In this document: in pieces, positions 15,999 to 24,893 of the stretch
Layout: every line of letters starts with the position of its first letter
Position numbering within the stretch: the stretch's first letter is position 1
Assembly: GCF_014205635.1 (NCBI RefSeq)
Contig: NZ_JACIIV010000004.1
Location: forward strand, 105,410-169,409
Length of the DNA stretch: 64,000 nt
Reading direction: 5' to 3'
DNA from: Polymorphobacter multimanifer
GTDB taxonomy: Bacteria > Pseudomonadota > Alphaproteobacteria > Sphingomonadales > Sphingomonadaceae
Made by a program: the position numbers and the translations under genes
Notes under the pieces: model-generated
What the model was told of the DNA's origin: nothing
The model's input: only the letters and a program-made list of their open reading frames with translations
The model's database searches: none

Positions 15999-18900
15999 TC
16001 AGCAGAGCAGCTGACGCGCCTCGTTGGCGAGATGCGCCAGCATCGCCGGTGTGGGGACGCCGCTGCCACGGGCGCGGGCGATGCTCGCGGCGAGGCGTGC
16101 CACCGGCGCTTCATGGCTGGCGAGCCAGTCGGTGAGCGCGCTGTCCGGATCGGCACCGGGGAGGGCGGCCAGATGGCTGAGGCGGATGCTCTCGAAGCCC
16201 TGGGCGAGGCTCGATTGCAGCAGCTGCTCCCAGGGGTCGCCGGGCTGCAGCGTGAGGGCTGCCCCATGCGCCCAATCGAGCCCGGTCATCGCTCCCAGTC
16301 GCGTGTAGGCGCGCGCCAGCGCTGCATCGTCAAGGCCATGGCGGCTGGCAGTGAGGCCGATGCCGATGGCGCCGTCGACAGCCTCCAGCCGCACCAGCGT
16401 GTCTGCCAGCTCGGCGGGTGCGCCCAATGCTTCCAGCCGCGCGGCGGTGGCGGCGGCACGCCGCCGCGGCTCGGCGCCGAGCAGCGAATCAAGGCCTGCC
16501 GAAAGCCGTTCGACCGCCGGCGTCAGGGTGGCGACGAGCGCGGCCGGCGCCTCCCCTGCCGCATAACGGAGCACATCGCCCATGTGCGTGCCGAGGACGA
16601 TCTGCCCCTCCAGGTGGAGCGCCAGCTGGCTGGCGGCCGGCAGGCCGGGAGCATCGAGCGCGTCCCACAGGCCGCGGAACCCGAACAGATCGCGCGTGAC
16701 GACAAAGGCCGTCGCCACCTCGACCAGCGTGGCATTGCGCGCTTCGGCGAGTTCGAACGCCACCGCGAGCCCGCCCCTGTTGACCAGCTCATTGGCCAAC
16801 TTGGTCGCCACCAGCTCGCGCCGCAGCCGGTGGCTGCGGATGGCGCCGGCAAAGCGCTCGGGCATCGGCGCCGGGAAGGCAGCGAGCAGATCGGGCTCGA
16901 GTGCCGGATCATCGAGAAGCGGCCAGGCCTCGGGGGCGGAGAGCGCTGCGGTGAGCCGCATCTTCGCATAGGCCATGAGGATGGCGAACTCGGGCCGGGT
17001 GAAGCTCTGGCCGGCAGCCGCACGGCGCTGGATGGTGGCATCATCAGGAAGCCCTTCAACCCGGCGATCGAGCCCGGCGGTGGCTTCCAGCGTCTGCAGC
17101 AACCGATGAAAGCGCGTGACGGCGGCAACGCCCTGCGTTTCCGCAAGGCTGAGCGCCTGGGCCTGCAGCCGGTTGTCGGCAAGCACGAGTGCGGCCACGG
17201 CGTCGGTCATGCTGGCGAGCAGCACGTCGCGATCGGCCGGGGCAAGCCGCGCGGCGGCGACTTCGGCACCCAGCGCGATCTTGATGTTGACCTCGTGATC
17301 CGAACAATCGACGCCGGCCGAATTGTCGATGAAATCGGTGTTGATCCGCCCGCCCGCCTGCGCGAATTCGATGCGGGCCGCCTGGGTGAGGCCGAGATTG
17401 GCGCCCTCCCCTATCACGCGTGCGCCGAGCTGGCGGGCATCCACGCGCACGGCATCGCTGGCGCGGTCCCCGGCGTCGGCGTGGCTTTCGGTGCTCGCCT
17501 TCACATAGGTGCCGATGCCGCCGAACCAGAGCAGGTCGACGCGCGCCTTGAGCAGCGCATTGATGAGCTCATTCGGTGCCATCGCCTGCACGCCGGTGCC
17601 GAGCATCGCCTGGACCTGCGGCGACAGCGTGATGGACTTCAGGCTGCGCGGGAAGATGCCGCCGCCCGCCGAAAGCAGTCCGCGATCATAATCATCCCAG
17701 CTCGACCGCGGCAGCGCGAACAGCCGCTGGCGCTCGGCAAAGCCGGCAGCGGCATCGGGGGCCGGATCGAGGAAGATGTGGCGATGATCGAACGCCGCCA
17801 CCAGATGGATGGCGCTGCTGAGCAGCATGCCGTTGCCGAACACATCGCCCGACATGTCGCCCACGCCGATGGTGCGAACGGGATCGATGGCGGCATCGAG
17901 GCCGAGTTCGCGGAAATGCCGTTCGACCGATATCCAGGCGCCGCGGGCGGTGATGCCCATGGCCTTGTGATCATAGCCCTTGCCGCCGCCCGAGGCGAAG
18001 GCATCACCGAGCCAGAAGCCATGATCCTCGGCGATGGCGTTGGCGATGTCGGAGAAGGTGGCGGTGCCCTTGTCGGCCGCGACCACCAGATAGGGGTCGG
18101 GCGCATCATGGCAGACGACATGGGTCGGTGGCAGCGGGTTGCCGGCCGGATCGAGATTGTCGGTGAGCGACAGCAGTGCGCGGATGAAGATCCGATAGGC
18201 GGCGGTGCCTTCCGCCAGCCACGCCTCGCGGTCGGTCGGGCTCGGGAGCTGCTTGGCATAGAAGCCGCCCTTGGCGCCGGTGGGCACGATGACGGCGTTC
18301 TTGACCATCTGCGCCTTGACCAGCCCGAGCACCTCGGTGCGGAAATCATCGCGCCGGTCGGACCAGCGCAGGCCGCCGCGGGCGATGGGGCCACCGCGCA
18401 GGTGGATGCCCTCCACGCGCGGGCTGTGCACCCAGATCTCGCGATAGGGGACGGGGGGCGGCAAGCCGGGCACCTTGGCCGAATCGAACTTCATGGCAAG
18501 CGCTTCGGGCCCGCCGGGCACGAAGGCGTTGGTGCGCAAACACGCGCTGATGATGGCGATGAAGCCGCGCAGGATGCGATCATCGTCGATCGACGTGACA
18601 TCGGCGAGATCGGCCAGCAATGCCTCGTGCAGCGTCGCCTCGGCCGCCGCACGGTCGTCGACGCCCAGAGCGAAGCGGGTTCGGAACAGCGCGATGATCC
18701 GCCGGGTGATCGCCGGGGCACGGCGCAACGCCTCGACGATGGTGGCGATGCCATAGGTGACACCGGTCTGCCGCAGATAGCGGAACCAGGCGCGCAGCCA
18801 CCCGGCCTCTTCGAGTGTCAGGCTGCATTCGAGCACCGGCAGGTTGAACAGGTCGTTCTCGGCGCCCCCCCTGAGCACTTCGGTGAGCGCCGGCACCAGC

Positions 18901-20816
18901 CGGGTTTCGAGCGCCGCCCAATCGACAAGCATGTCCGGGCTTTGCACTTCGAGCAGGAAATCATGGATCCAGCCCAGCCGCCCGCCGGCCAGATCGAAGG
19001 GAAATTCCTCGATGACCTTGAGGCCGAAATTCTCGAGCACCGGCACGGCTTCCGACAGCGGGATGATCCGGCCGAGCCGATAGACCTTGAGGCGCAGCTG
19101 CTGGGGCTGGTCGCCTGCGGTGCGCACCAGCCGGACACCACGGTCGTTTTCGTCGTGCAGCAGGGCGAGCGCCATGATGTCCGCCGCCGCTTCCTCGGGC
19201 GTGTGCTGGGCGCGGTAACTGGGCGAAAAGTTGAGGCCATGGCTGAGGCTGAGGCGCGCCGCGCGGGTGGCGCCGGCGGCTTCGATCAGCGCGGCTTCCA
19301 GCCCTTCGTCCCAGCCGCGCACGAGGCGGCGCAGCGCTTCGTCGAGCCGGGCTTCCGCCGCCACATCATGCACCCCGGCGCCGGGCGGCAGGGTGAGGAC
19401 CTGGTGGATCCGCGCCAGCCCCTGCGAGCGCAACTCGACTTCGAAGCGACTTGGCGTGCCACCGGTCTCGGCGGCGAGCATCGCGGTGATGCGCTCGCGC
19501 AAGCCCGCCGTGTAGCTCTCGCGCGGGATGTACACGAGGAGGGACAGCGCGCGGCCGAATGGGTCAGACCGCGCGAACAGCCGCGGGCGCGGCCGATCGA
19601 GCAACGAGAGCAGCCCCAGCGCCATCGCCTTCAACTGGGCCGACGTGGCCTCGAACAGCTCTTCGCGGGGGAAGTTCTCCAGCACGTGCAACAGCGCCTT
19701 GGCGCTGTGGCTGCCGGGCGCAAATCCCAACGTCTCGACGATCTCGGCCACCTTGCGGCGCAGCAGCGGCACATGGCGCGGCGAGGCGCCCAGGGCGGCC
19801 GAGGTGAACAGGCCGAGGAAGCGCGTTTCCGAAACCACCCGGCCTTCCGCGTCATAGCCCTTGACCGAGATGAGATCGGCATGGGTGCGGCGATGGACGG
19901 TGCTGATGGCGCCGGCCTTGGTGATGAGCACCGGCTCGGGGCTGGCGATGAGCGCCGGCCAACCGGGCGCCTCGCCCTCCCCCCATAGCGGGAAGCCAGC
20001 ATCGCGGAGCAAACCCAGGCTGCTGTCCGCTTCGCGTGCCGGGGTGAAGCCGGGGTCGGTCACATCGCCCGCGAGGCTCCAGTGCTCGACACCGAGCAGG
20101 GTGTAGTTGTCGGCGGCAAGCCATTCGAGAAACGCCACCGCCTCGTGGACGCGGTGGGGTGCGACGGGCGGCGGGTTCTCGGTCAGCGCGCGTGCCGTCT
20201 GCCGCAGCCGGCCGAGCATCGCCTGCCAGTCGGACACCGCGGCCGCGATGTCGGCCAGCACGCCCTGCAGCGTTGTCACCAGCTCGGCACGGTGGCGCGC
20301 ATTGGCGCGTGCCAGCTCGAAATAGATCACCGATTCGCGCACCGATCCCGGGGCGAGCGCGCCGGCGGCAAGGCCGGTGATGTCGATCAGGCTGCCGTCT
20401 TCCGATCGCCGAACGTCCACGACCGGGTGCAGCAGCCGCAGGCTTTCGAGCCCGGCGGCAGCGATTGCCGCAGCGACCGAATCGACAAGGAAAGGCCGGT
20501 CGTCCGAAACGATGATCAGCGCCATCCGCCGCCGGTGCGCCGGTACCCCCGCCTCGGCTGCGAGCGGCTCGAGCACGACCACCGGCTCGCCGGCGCGGCG
20601 TTGACCAAGGGCATCGGCCACCTGGTTCGCGATGCTGTGCCGGGCTGGTGGATCGAGCCCCTCGAGTTCGCCGGGCAGCGCATCGTCGAACAGGATGGCG
20701 GCCAGCGACGTATCGGGGCTGGCTGGACGGGGGTGACGGGAAGCTGGCACGAACACGCGCTCCGGAAGGCGGACGGGGCAAGGCGGGCTTATGCGCCGGC
20801 CTCCGGCCGTGGGCAA
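15999..20816 (-). CDS. gdhB: NAD-specific glutamate dehydrogenase, large (GDH2/L-GDH 180) type
   Basis: The enzyme of about 1,600 residues oxidises glutamate to 2-oxoglutarate and ammonia with NAD. This very large class has an N-terminal regulatory half, a central catalytic domain and a C-terminal helical part. The catalytic region shows RGGLRWSDRRDDFRTEVLGLVKAQ and KNAVIVPTGAKGGFYAK with the active lysine, then DMSGDVFGNGMLLS as the dinucleotide site. The N-terminus is uncertain: the longest frame begins with TTG at 20816, and a GTG near 20756 is an alternative. It stands alone, 41 bases upstream of the UDP-glucuronate decarboxylase gene on the same strand. Confidence 0.93.
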   Translation of the reverse strand: MPTAGGRRISPPCPVRLPERVFVPASRHPRPASPDTSLAAILFDDALPGELEGLDPPARHSIANQVADALGQRRAGEPVVVLEPLAAEAGVPAHRRRMALIIVSDDRPFLVDSVAAAIAAAGLESLRLLHPVVDVRRSEDGSLIDITGLAAGALAPGSVRESVIYFELARANARHRAELVTTLQGVLADIAAAVSDWQAMLGRLRQTARALTENPPPVAPHRVHEAVAFLEWLAADNYTLLGVEHWSLAGDVTDPGFTPAREADSSLGLLRDAGFPLWGEGEAPGWPALIASPEPVLITKAGAISTVHRRTHADLISVKGYDAEGRVVSETRFLGLFTSAALGASPRHVPLLRRKVAEIVETLGFAPGSHSAKALLHVLENFPREELFEATSAQLKAMALGLLSLLDRPRPRLFARSDPFGRALSLLVYIPRESYTAGLRERITAMLAAETGGTPSRFEVELRSQGLARIHQVLTLPPGAGVHDVAAEARLDEALRRLVRGWDEGLEAALIEAAGATRAARLSLSHGLNFSPSYRAQHTPEEAAADIMALALLHDENDRGVRLVRTAGDQPQQLRLKVYRLGRIIPLSEAVPVLENFGLKVIEEFPFDLAGGRLGWIHDFLLEVQSPDMLVDWAALETRLVPALTEVLRGGAENDLFNLPVLECSLTLEEAGWLRAWFRYLRQTGVTYGIATIVEALRRAPAITRRIIALFRTRFALGVDDRAAAEATLHEALLADLADVTSIDDDRILRGFIAIISACLRTNAFVPGGPEALAMKFDSAKVPGLPPPVPYREIWVHSPRVEGIHLRGGPIARGGLRWSDRRDDFRTEVLGLVKAQMVKNAVIVPTGAKGGFYAKQLPSPTDREAWLAEGTAAYRIFIRALLSLTDNLDPAGNPLPPTHVVCHDAPDPYLVVAADKGTATFSDIANAIAEDHGFWLGDAFASGGGKGYDHKAMGITARGAWISVERHFRELGLDAAIDPVRTIGVGDMSGDVFGNGMLLSSAIHLVAAFDHRHIFLDPAPDAAAGFAERQRLFALPRSSWDDYDRGLLSAGGGIFPRSLKSITLSPQVQAMLGTGVQAMAPNELINALLKARVDLLWFGGIGTYVKASTESHADAGDRASDAVRVDARQLGARVIGEGANLGLTQAARIEFAQAGGRINTDFIDNSAGVDCSDHEVNIKIALGAEVAAARLAPADRDVLLASMTDAVAALVLADNRLQAQALSLAETQGVAAVTRFHRLLQTLEATAGLDRRVEGLPDDATIQRRAAAGQSFTRPEFAILMAYAKMRLTAALSAPEAWPLLDDPALEPDLLAAFPAPMPERFAGAIRSHRLRRELVATKLANELVNRGGLAVAFELAEARNATLVEVATAFVVTRDLFGFRGLWDALDAPGLPAASQLALHLEGQIVLGTHMGDVLRYAAGEAPAALVATLTPAVERLSAGLDSLLGAEPRRRAAATAARLEALGAPAELADTLVRLEAVDGAIGIGLTASRHGLDDAALARAYTRLGAMTGLDWAHGAALTLQPGDPWEQLLQSSLAQGFESIRLSHLAALPGADPDSALTDWLASHEAPVARLAASIARARGSGVPTPAMLAHLANEARQLLC

Positions 20817-20869
20817 GGCCCGTTGTGAGCAAGGTAGCGAACTTGAAAAAAATGTTCGATCGGTAACAA

Positions 20870-21442
20870 TCAGGCGTCCAGGTTCGTGAAGGGGTCGGCC
20901 ACGGTGTGGCGCGAGCGGGACAGGGACTGCAGTGCTGCGCCGAGCTCGCGTTTCAGCCGGCTGCTGGCACTGCGGCTGAGCAGCTCGCGCCAGTTGACGA
21001 TGATCTGCACCAGATCGAGCGAAGGCGGGGTGTCGGCGGCCGGCGCCAGCGGCAGTGCTATGCCACGCACGATGATGAGCGCCCGGCCCGACGGGGCAAG
21101 GCTGATTTCCAGCGGGATGGGCTGGCCGCCGAGCGCCACCAGATCACAGGCATCGCGCAATTCGTTGCCCAGGCAGGGTGTGCCCGGACCGATGTCGCAC
21201 AACCGCTGGCCGGCGTGGATGTCGAAGGCGGTGGCGATCTCGGGGGCCAGTCGCTCGATCCGCGCTTCACCGCCGGGGTCGGCGATGAGCATGGCATTGG
21301 CTTCGAAGCCCGAAACCTCGGTGCGCTGGCCGTCGCGCCAGGCAAGCAGCGCTCGCCCGGACATGCGCTGCTCCATGCTCATGAACTCCTTCGGCAGACC
21401 GGACGGATAACTGGTGAGAGGACGCATGCAAGACTCCGGCAT
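20870..21442 (-). CDS. Unknown protein, possibly PAS-like
   Basis: A protein of about 190 residues with no signal or membrane segment. The central part alternates beta-like strands and short loops (LLAWRDGQRTEV, GRALIIVRGIALPL) and contains two cysteines in a CDIGPGTPC segment, then a final helix LVQIIVNWRELLSRS. The arrangement recalls a PAS-type sensor fold followed by a helix, but I cannot assign it. Starts at 21442 or 21427 are both possible. It ends 53 bases before the start of the glutamate dehydrogenase frame on the same strand. Confidence 0.6.
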   Translation of the reverse strand: MPESCMRPLTSYPSGLPKEFMSMEQRMSGRALLAWRDGQRTEVSGFEANAMLIADPGGEARIERLAPEIATAFDIHAGQRLCDIGPGTPCLGNELRDACDLVALGGQPIPLEISLAPSGRALIIVRGIALPLAPAADTPPSLDLVQIIVNWRELLSRSASSRLKRELGAALQSLSRSRHTVADPFTNLDA

Positions 21443-21512
21443 TGTCCCACCGTTCAACGGCCGGCGGCGTGGAACCTTGAGTCCCAGACGCTACGTGCAA
21501 ACGGGCTTTGGC

Positions 21513-21540
21513 TTGCCGTCCCTGCCGGTGGCTGTTATGG
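21513..21540 (+). promoter_or_regulatory. Possible promoter of tRNA-Thr
   Basis: TTGCCG at 21513-21518 and TTATGG at 21535-21540 are spaced 16 bases apart and end about 33 bases before the tRNA. A 13-base direct repeat (CCCTGCCGGTGGC) occurs at 21520-21532 and 21557-21569. This is a weak sequence match only. Confidence 0.3.
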
Positions 21541-21572
21541 CGCGCGGCGCTGCCGGCCCTGCCGGTGGCCGC

Positions 21573-21647
21573 GCCGCAGTAGCTCAGTGGTAGAGCATCC
21601 GCTTCGTAAGCGGGGGGTCGGGGGTTCAAATCCCTCCTGCGGCACCA
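21573..21647 (+). tRNA. tRNA-Thr (anticodon CGT)
   Basis: The 75-base tRNA has a 7-bp acceptor stem (GCCGCAG with CTGCGGC), a D arm AGCTCAGTGGTAGAGC, and an anticodon loop TTCGTAA, giving anticodon CGU that reads ACG. The T arm is GGGGGTTCAAATCCCTC and the 3' CCA is encoded. No intron or duplicate fragment is visible nearby. Confidence 0.96.
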
Positions 21648-21738
21648 TCTTCCGGCGCCATTCCGGGGCCCGCGCTGCAGCCATGGGGCAATACGGCTGG
21701 ACCCTGTGCGCTGCGGCGGTTAACCCCTTTCGTGTGCG

Positions 21739-24525
21739 ATGATGGCTTTCATTCTTCTGTTCGGACTGGTTGTCCTCCCCTTCGTGGCCAGCCAATTGGT
21801 GGGGCTTGCCAGTGGTGTGAGCCGGCGGGCGGCGGCGCTTTCGGCGGGTGCCGCAATGCTCGGCGGGCTGCTGATCCTGGCCGGCCTCGCACCCACGGTG
21901 TTTGCCGGCGAGGTGCTGGTGGTCACGCTGCCATGGCTGCCGGAATGGGGGCTCGACCTTTCACTCAGGCTCGATGGGCTGGGGTTGCTGTTCGTGCTGC
22001 TGATCGACGGCATCGGCCTGCTGATCGTGCTCTATGCCTATTACTACATGGAGGACGACGACCAGCTGGGGCGTTTCTATCTCTATCTGCTGGCCTTTGC
22101 CGGCGGCATGCTGGGGTTGGTGCTCGCCGAGAACCTGCTGCTGATGCTGCTGTTCTGGGAGATCACCAGCCTCACCTCCTTCCTGCTCGTGGCCTACAAG
22201 TTCAAGGACAAGGAGGCGCGGATCGCGGCGCGGATGGCGCTGGGGGTGACCGGTGCCGGCGGTCTGGCGCTGATGGCGGGGCTGATCCTGCTCGGCCAGA
22301 TGGCCGGCAGCTACGCGCTCTCGGACGTGCTGCTGGCGGGCGACACGATCCGCGCCGATCCGCGCTATCCGCTGATGCTGGTGCTGGTGCTGCTCGGCGC
22401 CTTCACCAAATCGGCGCAGTTTCCGTTCCACTCCTGGTTGCCGGGTGCGATGGCGGCGCCCACGCCGGCAAGCGCCTATCTGCATTCGGCGACGATGGTG
22501 AAGGCGGGTGTCTTCCTGCTGGCGCGGCTCTACCCTGCGCTGTCGGGCACCGACCTGTGGTTCTATATCGTCACGGGCGTCGGCGCGGTGACTTTCCTGT
22601 TCGGGGCCTTCTTCGCGCTGCTGCGGCATGATTTCAAGGGACTGCTGGCCTATTCCACCATCAGCCACCTCGGGCTGATCGTGCTGCTGCTCGGGCTGTC
22701 GACACCGATGGCGCCGGTGGCGGCGGTGTTCCACATCATCAACCATGCCGTGTTCAAGGCCAGCCTGTTCATGGTGGCGGGCATTGTCGACCATGAGGCC
22801 GGCACGCGGGACATGCGCCGGCTTTCCGGGCTGCGGCGCACCATGCCGCGCACCACCACGCTCGCCGTGCTGGCGGCGGGAGCAATGGCGGGGGTGCCGT
22901 TTCTCAACGGCTTCCTGTCGAAGGAGATGTTCTTTGCCGAATCGATCGGCCTGCCCGGCGCGCTGGCCTGGGCGATGCCGGCGATCGCCACCATCGGCGG
23001 GGTGCTGGCGGTGGGCTATTCGGCGCGTTTCATCGCCGATGTCTTCCTCGGGCCACCGCCGACGACGCTCGACCGGATCCCTCACGAGCCGCCGCGCTTC
23101 ATGCGCGTGCCGGTGGAAATCCTTGTCGGCATCGTCGTGGTGGTGGGGCTGCTGCCGCAGCTTGCCGTCAAGCCGCTCCTCGCCATCGCCTCGACCGCGG
23201 TGCTCGGCGCCCCGGTGCCGCCGCTCGACCTGGCGATCTGGCATGGCTTCAACCTGCCGCTCATCATGAGCATCGTGGCGCTGGGTGGCGGGCTCTATTA
23301 TTTCTCGCGGCGCGAGATCGTTTTCAGCATCGCCGATCGTTTCGGAGACGGAATCAGCAGCCGGGTGGCGTTCGAGCGCTTCTACAATGGTCTGGCAATC
23401 GGCTCGCGCGCAGTGCTGGCGGCGATCGATGGCTTCAGCCTGCGGCAGAATCTGGCGCTGTTCCTGTTGTTCACACTGGTTCTGGGCCTGAGTGCCTGGT
23501 GGGGCGCCGGCAATGCGCTGCTGGGACCGTTGGGAGTGGGCGACATGGATGTGGCGACGATGTTCGCTGCGGCCACCATGCTGGCGGCGGTGGCGGGGGT
23601 CGTGGTGCTGCACCGGCAGCGGCTTGTGGCGCTGGTGGCACTCAGCCTTGCCGGGGTGGTGGTGGCGCTGCTGTTCGTCTGGGCCGCAGCACCCGATCTG
23701 GCGCTCACCCAGCTTTCAGTCGAAGTGGCATCGATCATCCTGCTGCTGTTGATGATGCGCTTCCTGCCCATCGACGCCACGCCGGAAACGGGTGCTGCGG
23801 CAACGCGCGAAGCGGCACGGCGCTTGCCCGATGCAGCAATCGCGCTGGCGGCCGGTGCGGGCGCCGGGGCGCTGGTGCTGGCGATGCTCAGCCGGCCGTT
23901 CGACACGATTTCGGCCTGGCACATCGCCAACAGCGTGGACGGCGGCGGCGGGACCAACATCGTCAATGTGATCCTTGTCGATTTCCGCGGCTTCGACACC
24001 ATGGGCGAGGTCGCGGTGCTCGGCATGGCGGCGCTCGGCATCCAGGCGATGCTCGGCGGCATTGCGCTGCCGGGGCGGGTGGCACGCGGTGCCGATGGTC
24101 GCTCGCTGGCGCCGCCCGTGATGCTCAAGATGCTCGTGCAGCCGTTGCTGCCGCTGCTGCTGGCGGCGGCGGTGTTCATCTTCCTGCGCGGCCACAACAT
24201 GCCGGGCGGCGGCTTCGTGGCCGGGCTGATCGTGGCGGTGGCGCTGGTGATGCAGTTTGTGGCGCGCGGGATTGCCTTTGCCGAGGCGCGGTTGCGGCAG
24301 GACATGACGCGCGTGCTTGGCGTGGGGCTGGCCATCTGCCTCATCACCGGGCTGGTGCCGCTGGCGTTCGGGCGCAATTTCCTCACCTCCACACACGGCT
24401 ATCTGGCCGGGCTGCACCTCGCCTCGGCGGCGCTGTTCGATCTCGGCATCATGATCGTGGTGGTGGCGAGCCTGGTGCTGGCACTCGTCAGCCTCGGCCG
24501 GCTTTCGCAGGCGAGCGAGCGCTGA
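21739..24525 (+). CDS. mrpA: Na+/H+ antiporter subunit A, with fused B domain
   Basis: The 928-residue inner-membrane protein is the main subunit of the multi-subunit Mrp (Mnh/Pha) antiporter, which exports Na+ or K+ for H+. The first 600 residues are a complex I ND5-like antiporter domain (for example TKSAQFPFHSWLPGAMAAPTPASAYLHSATMVKAG). Next comes an MbhD/DUF4040-like region (LTQLSVEVASIILLLLMMRFLP). The last 130 residues are an MnhB-type domain (FIFLRGHNMPGGGFVAGLI). No separate subunit B gene follows, so A and B are fused, as in other alphaproteobacteria. It is the first gene of a coupled operon ending at 27481. Confidence 0.94.
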   Translation: MMAFILLFGLVVLPFVASQLVGLASGVSRRAAALSAGAAMLGGLLILAGLAPTVFAGEVLVVTLPWLPEWGLDLSLRLDGLGLLFVLLIDGIGLLIVLYAYYYMEDDDQLGRFYLYLLAFAGGMLGLVLAENLLLMLLFWEITSLTSFLLVAYKFKDKEARIAARMALGVTGAGGLALMAGLILLGQMAGSYALSDVLLAGDTIRADPRYPLMLVLVLLGAFTKSAQFPFHSWLPGAMAAPTPASAYLHSATMVKAGVFLLARLYPALSGTDLWFYIVTGVGAVTFLFGAFFALLRHDFKGLLAYSTISHLGLIVLLLGLSTPMAPVAAVFHIINHAVFKASLFMVAGIVDHEAGTRDMRRLSGLRRTMPRTTTLAVLAAGAMAGVPFLNGFLSKEMFFAESIGLPGALAWAMPAIATIGGVLAVGYSARFIADVFLGPPPTTLDRIPHEPPRFMRVPVEILVGIVVVVGLLPQLAVKPLLAIASTAVLGAPVPPLDLAIWHGFNLPLIMSIVALGGGLYYFSRREIVFSIADRFGDGISSRVAFERFYNGLAIGSRAVLAAIDGFSLRQNLALFLLFTLVLGLSAWWGAGNALLGPLGVGDMDVATMFAAATMLAAVAGVVVLHRQRLVALVALSLAGVVVALLFVWAAAPDLALTQLSVEVASIILLLLMMRFLPIDATPETGAAATREAARRLPDAAIALAAGAGAGALVLAMLSRPFDTISAWHIANSVDGGGGTNIVNVILVDFRGFDTMGEVAVLGMAALGIQAMLGGIALPGRVARGADGRSLAPPVMLKMLVQPLLPLLLAAAVFIFLRGHNMPGGGFVAGLIVAVALVMQFVARGIAFAEARLRQDMTRVLGVGLAICLITGLVPLAFGRNFLTSTHGYLAGLHLASAALFDLGIMIVVVASLVLALVSLGRLSQASER

Positions 24526-24893
24526 TGGCGATCGCGCTGGCCCTGATCGTGGCGATGCTGGTGACCGGCGGCGTGTGGCTGCTGCTGCGGCCGCGCAGCT
24601 GGTCGGTCGTGCTCGGGCTCACGATGCTCGGCTATGCAGTCAACTTCTTCATCCTGCTGGCAGGCCGCATCGGCAGCCGCCAGCCGCCACTGGCGCTCGA
24701 AGGGGCGGGTGCCCTCGCCGATCCGCTGCCGCAGGCGCTGGTGCTGACCGCGATCGTCATCGGCCTCGGCATGACGGCGTTCCTGGTGGCGCTGGCGCTG
24801 CGGGGGGTGGCGGCGCGCGGGGCGGACACCGACGATGCCGACCGTATTGGCGAGGGTCCGGTCGATGATGACGACGCGGACATGGCGGCATGA
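24525..24893 (+). CDS. mrpC: Na+/H+ antiporter subunit C
   Basis: The 122-residue NuoK-like membrane subunit of the Mrp antiporter has three hydrophobic helices, with GLTMLGYAVNFFILLAG and DPLPQALVLTAIVIGLGMTAF as the typical MnhC core. The C-terminus is acidic (DDDDAD). The start overlaps the stop of mrpA by one base, and the stop overlaps mrpD by four. Confidence 0.92.
   Translation: MAIALALIVAMLVTGGVWLLLRPRSWSVVLGLTMLGYAVNFFILLAGRIGSRQPPLALEGAGALADPLPQALVLTAIVIGLGMTAFLVALALRGVAARGADTDDADRIGEGPVDDDDADMAA

Noticed and set aside
15996..19988. Open frame of 1330 codons on the plus strand opposite glutamate dehydrogenase
   Set aside because: It is an antisense shadow of a gene with catalytic motifs; low-complexity Arg/Gly/His-rich product.
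21573..21738. tRNA-Thr as an integration site
   Set aside because: No duplicated tRNA 3' end, integrase gene or foreign segment follows; the mrp operon begins 91 bases later.
21535..21795. Minus-strand frame over the tRNA encoding VPQEGFEPPTPRLRSGCSTTELLRR
   Set aside because: This peptide is the well-known spurious translation of the antisense strand of a tRNA gene.
21961..23613. 550-codon minus-strand frame opposite mrpA
   Set aside because: Antisense shadow with His/Gln/Arg runs; no motif.
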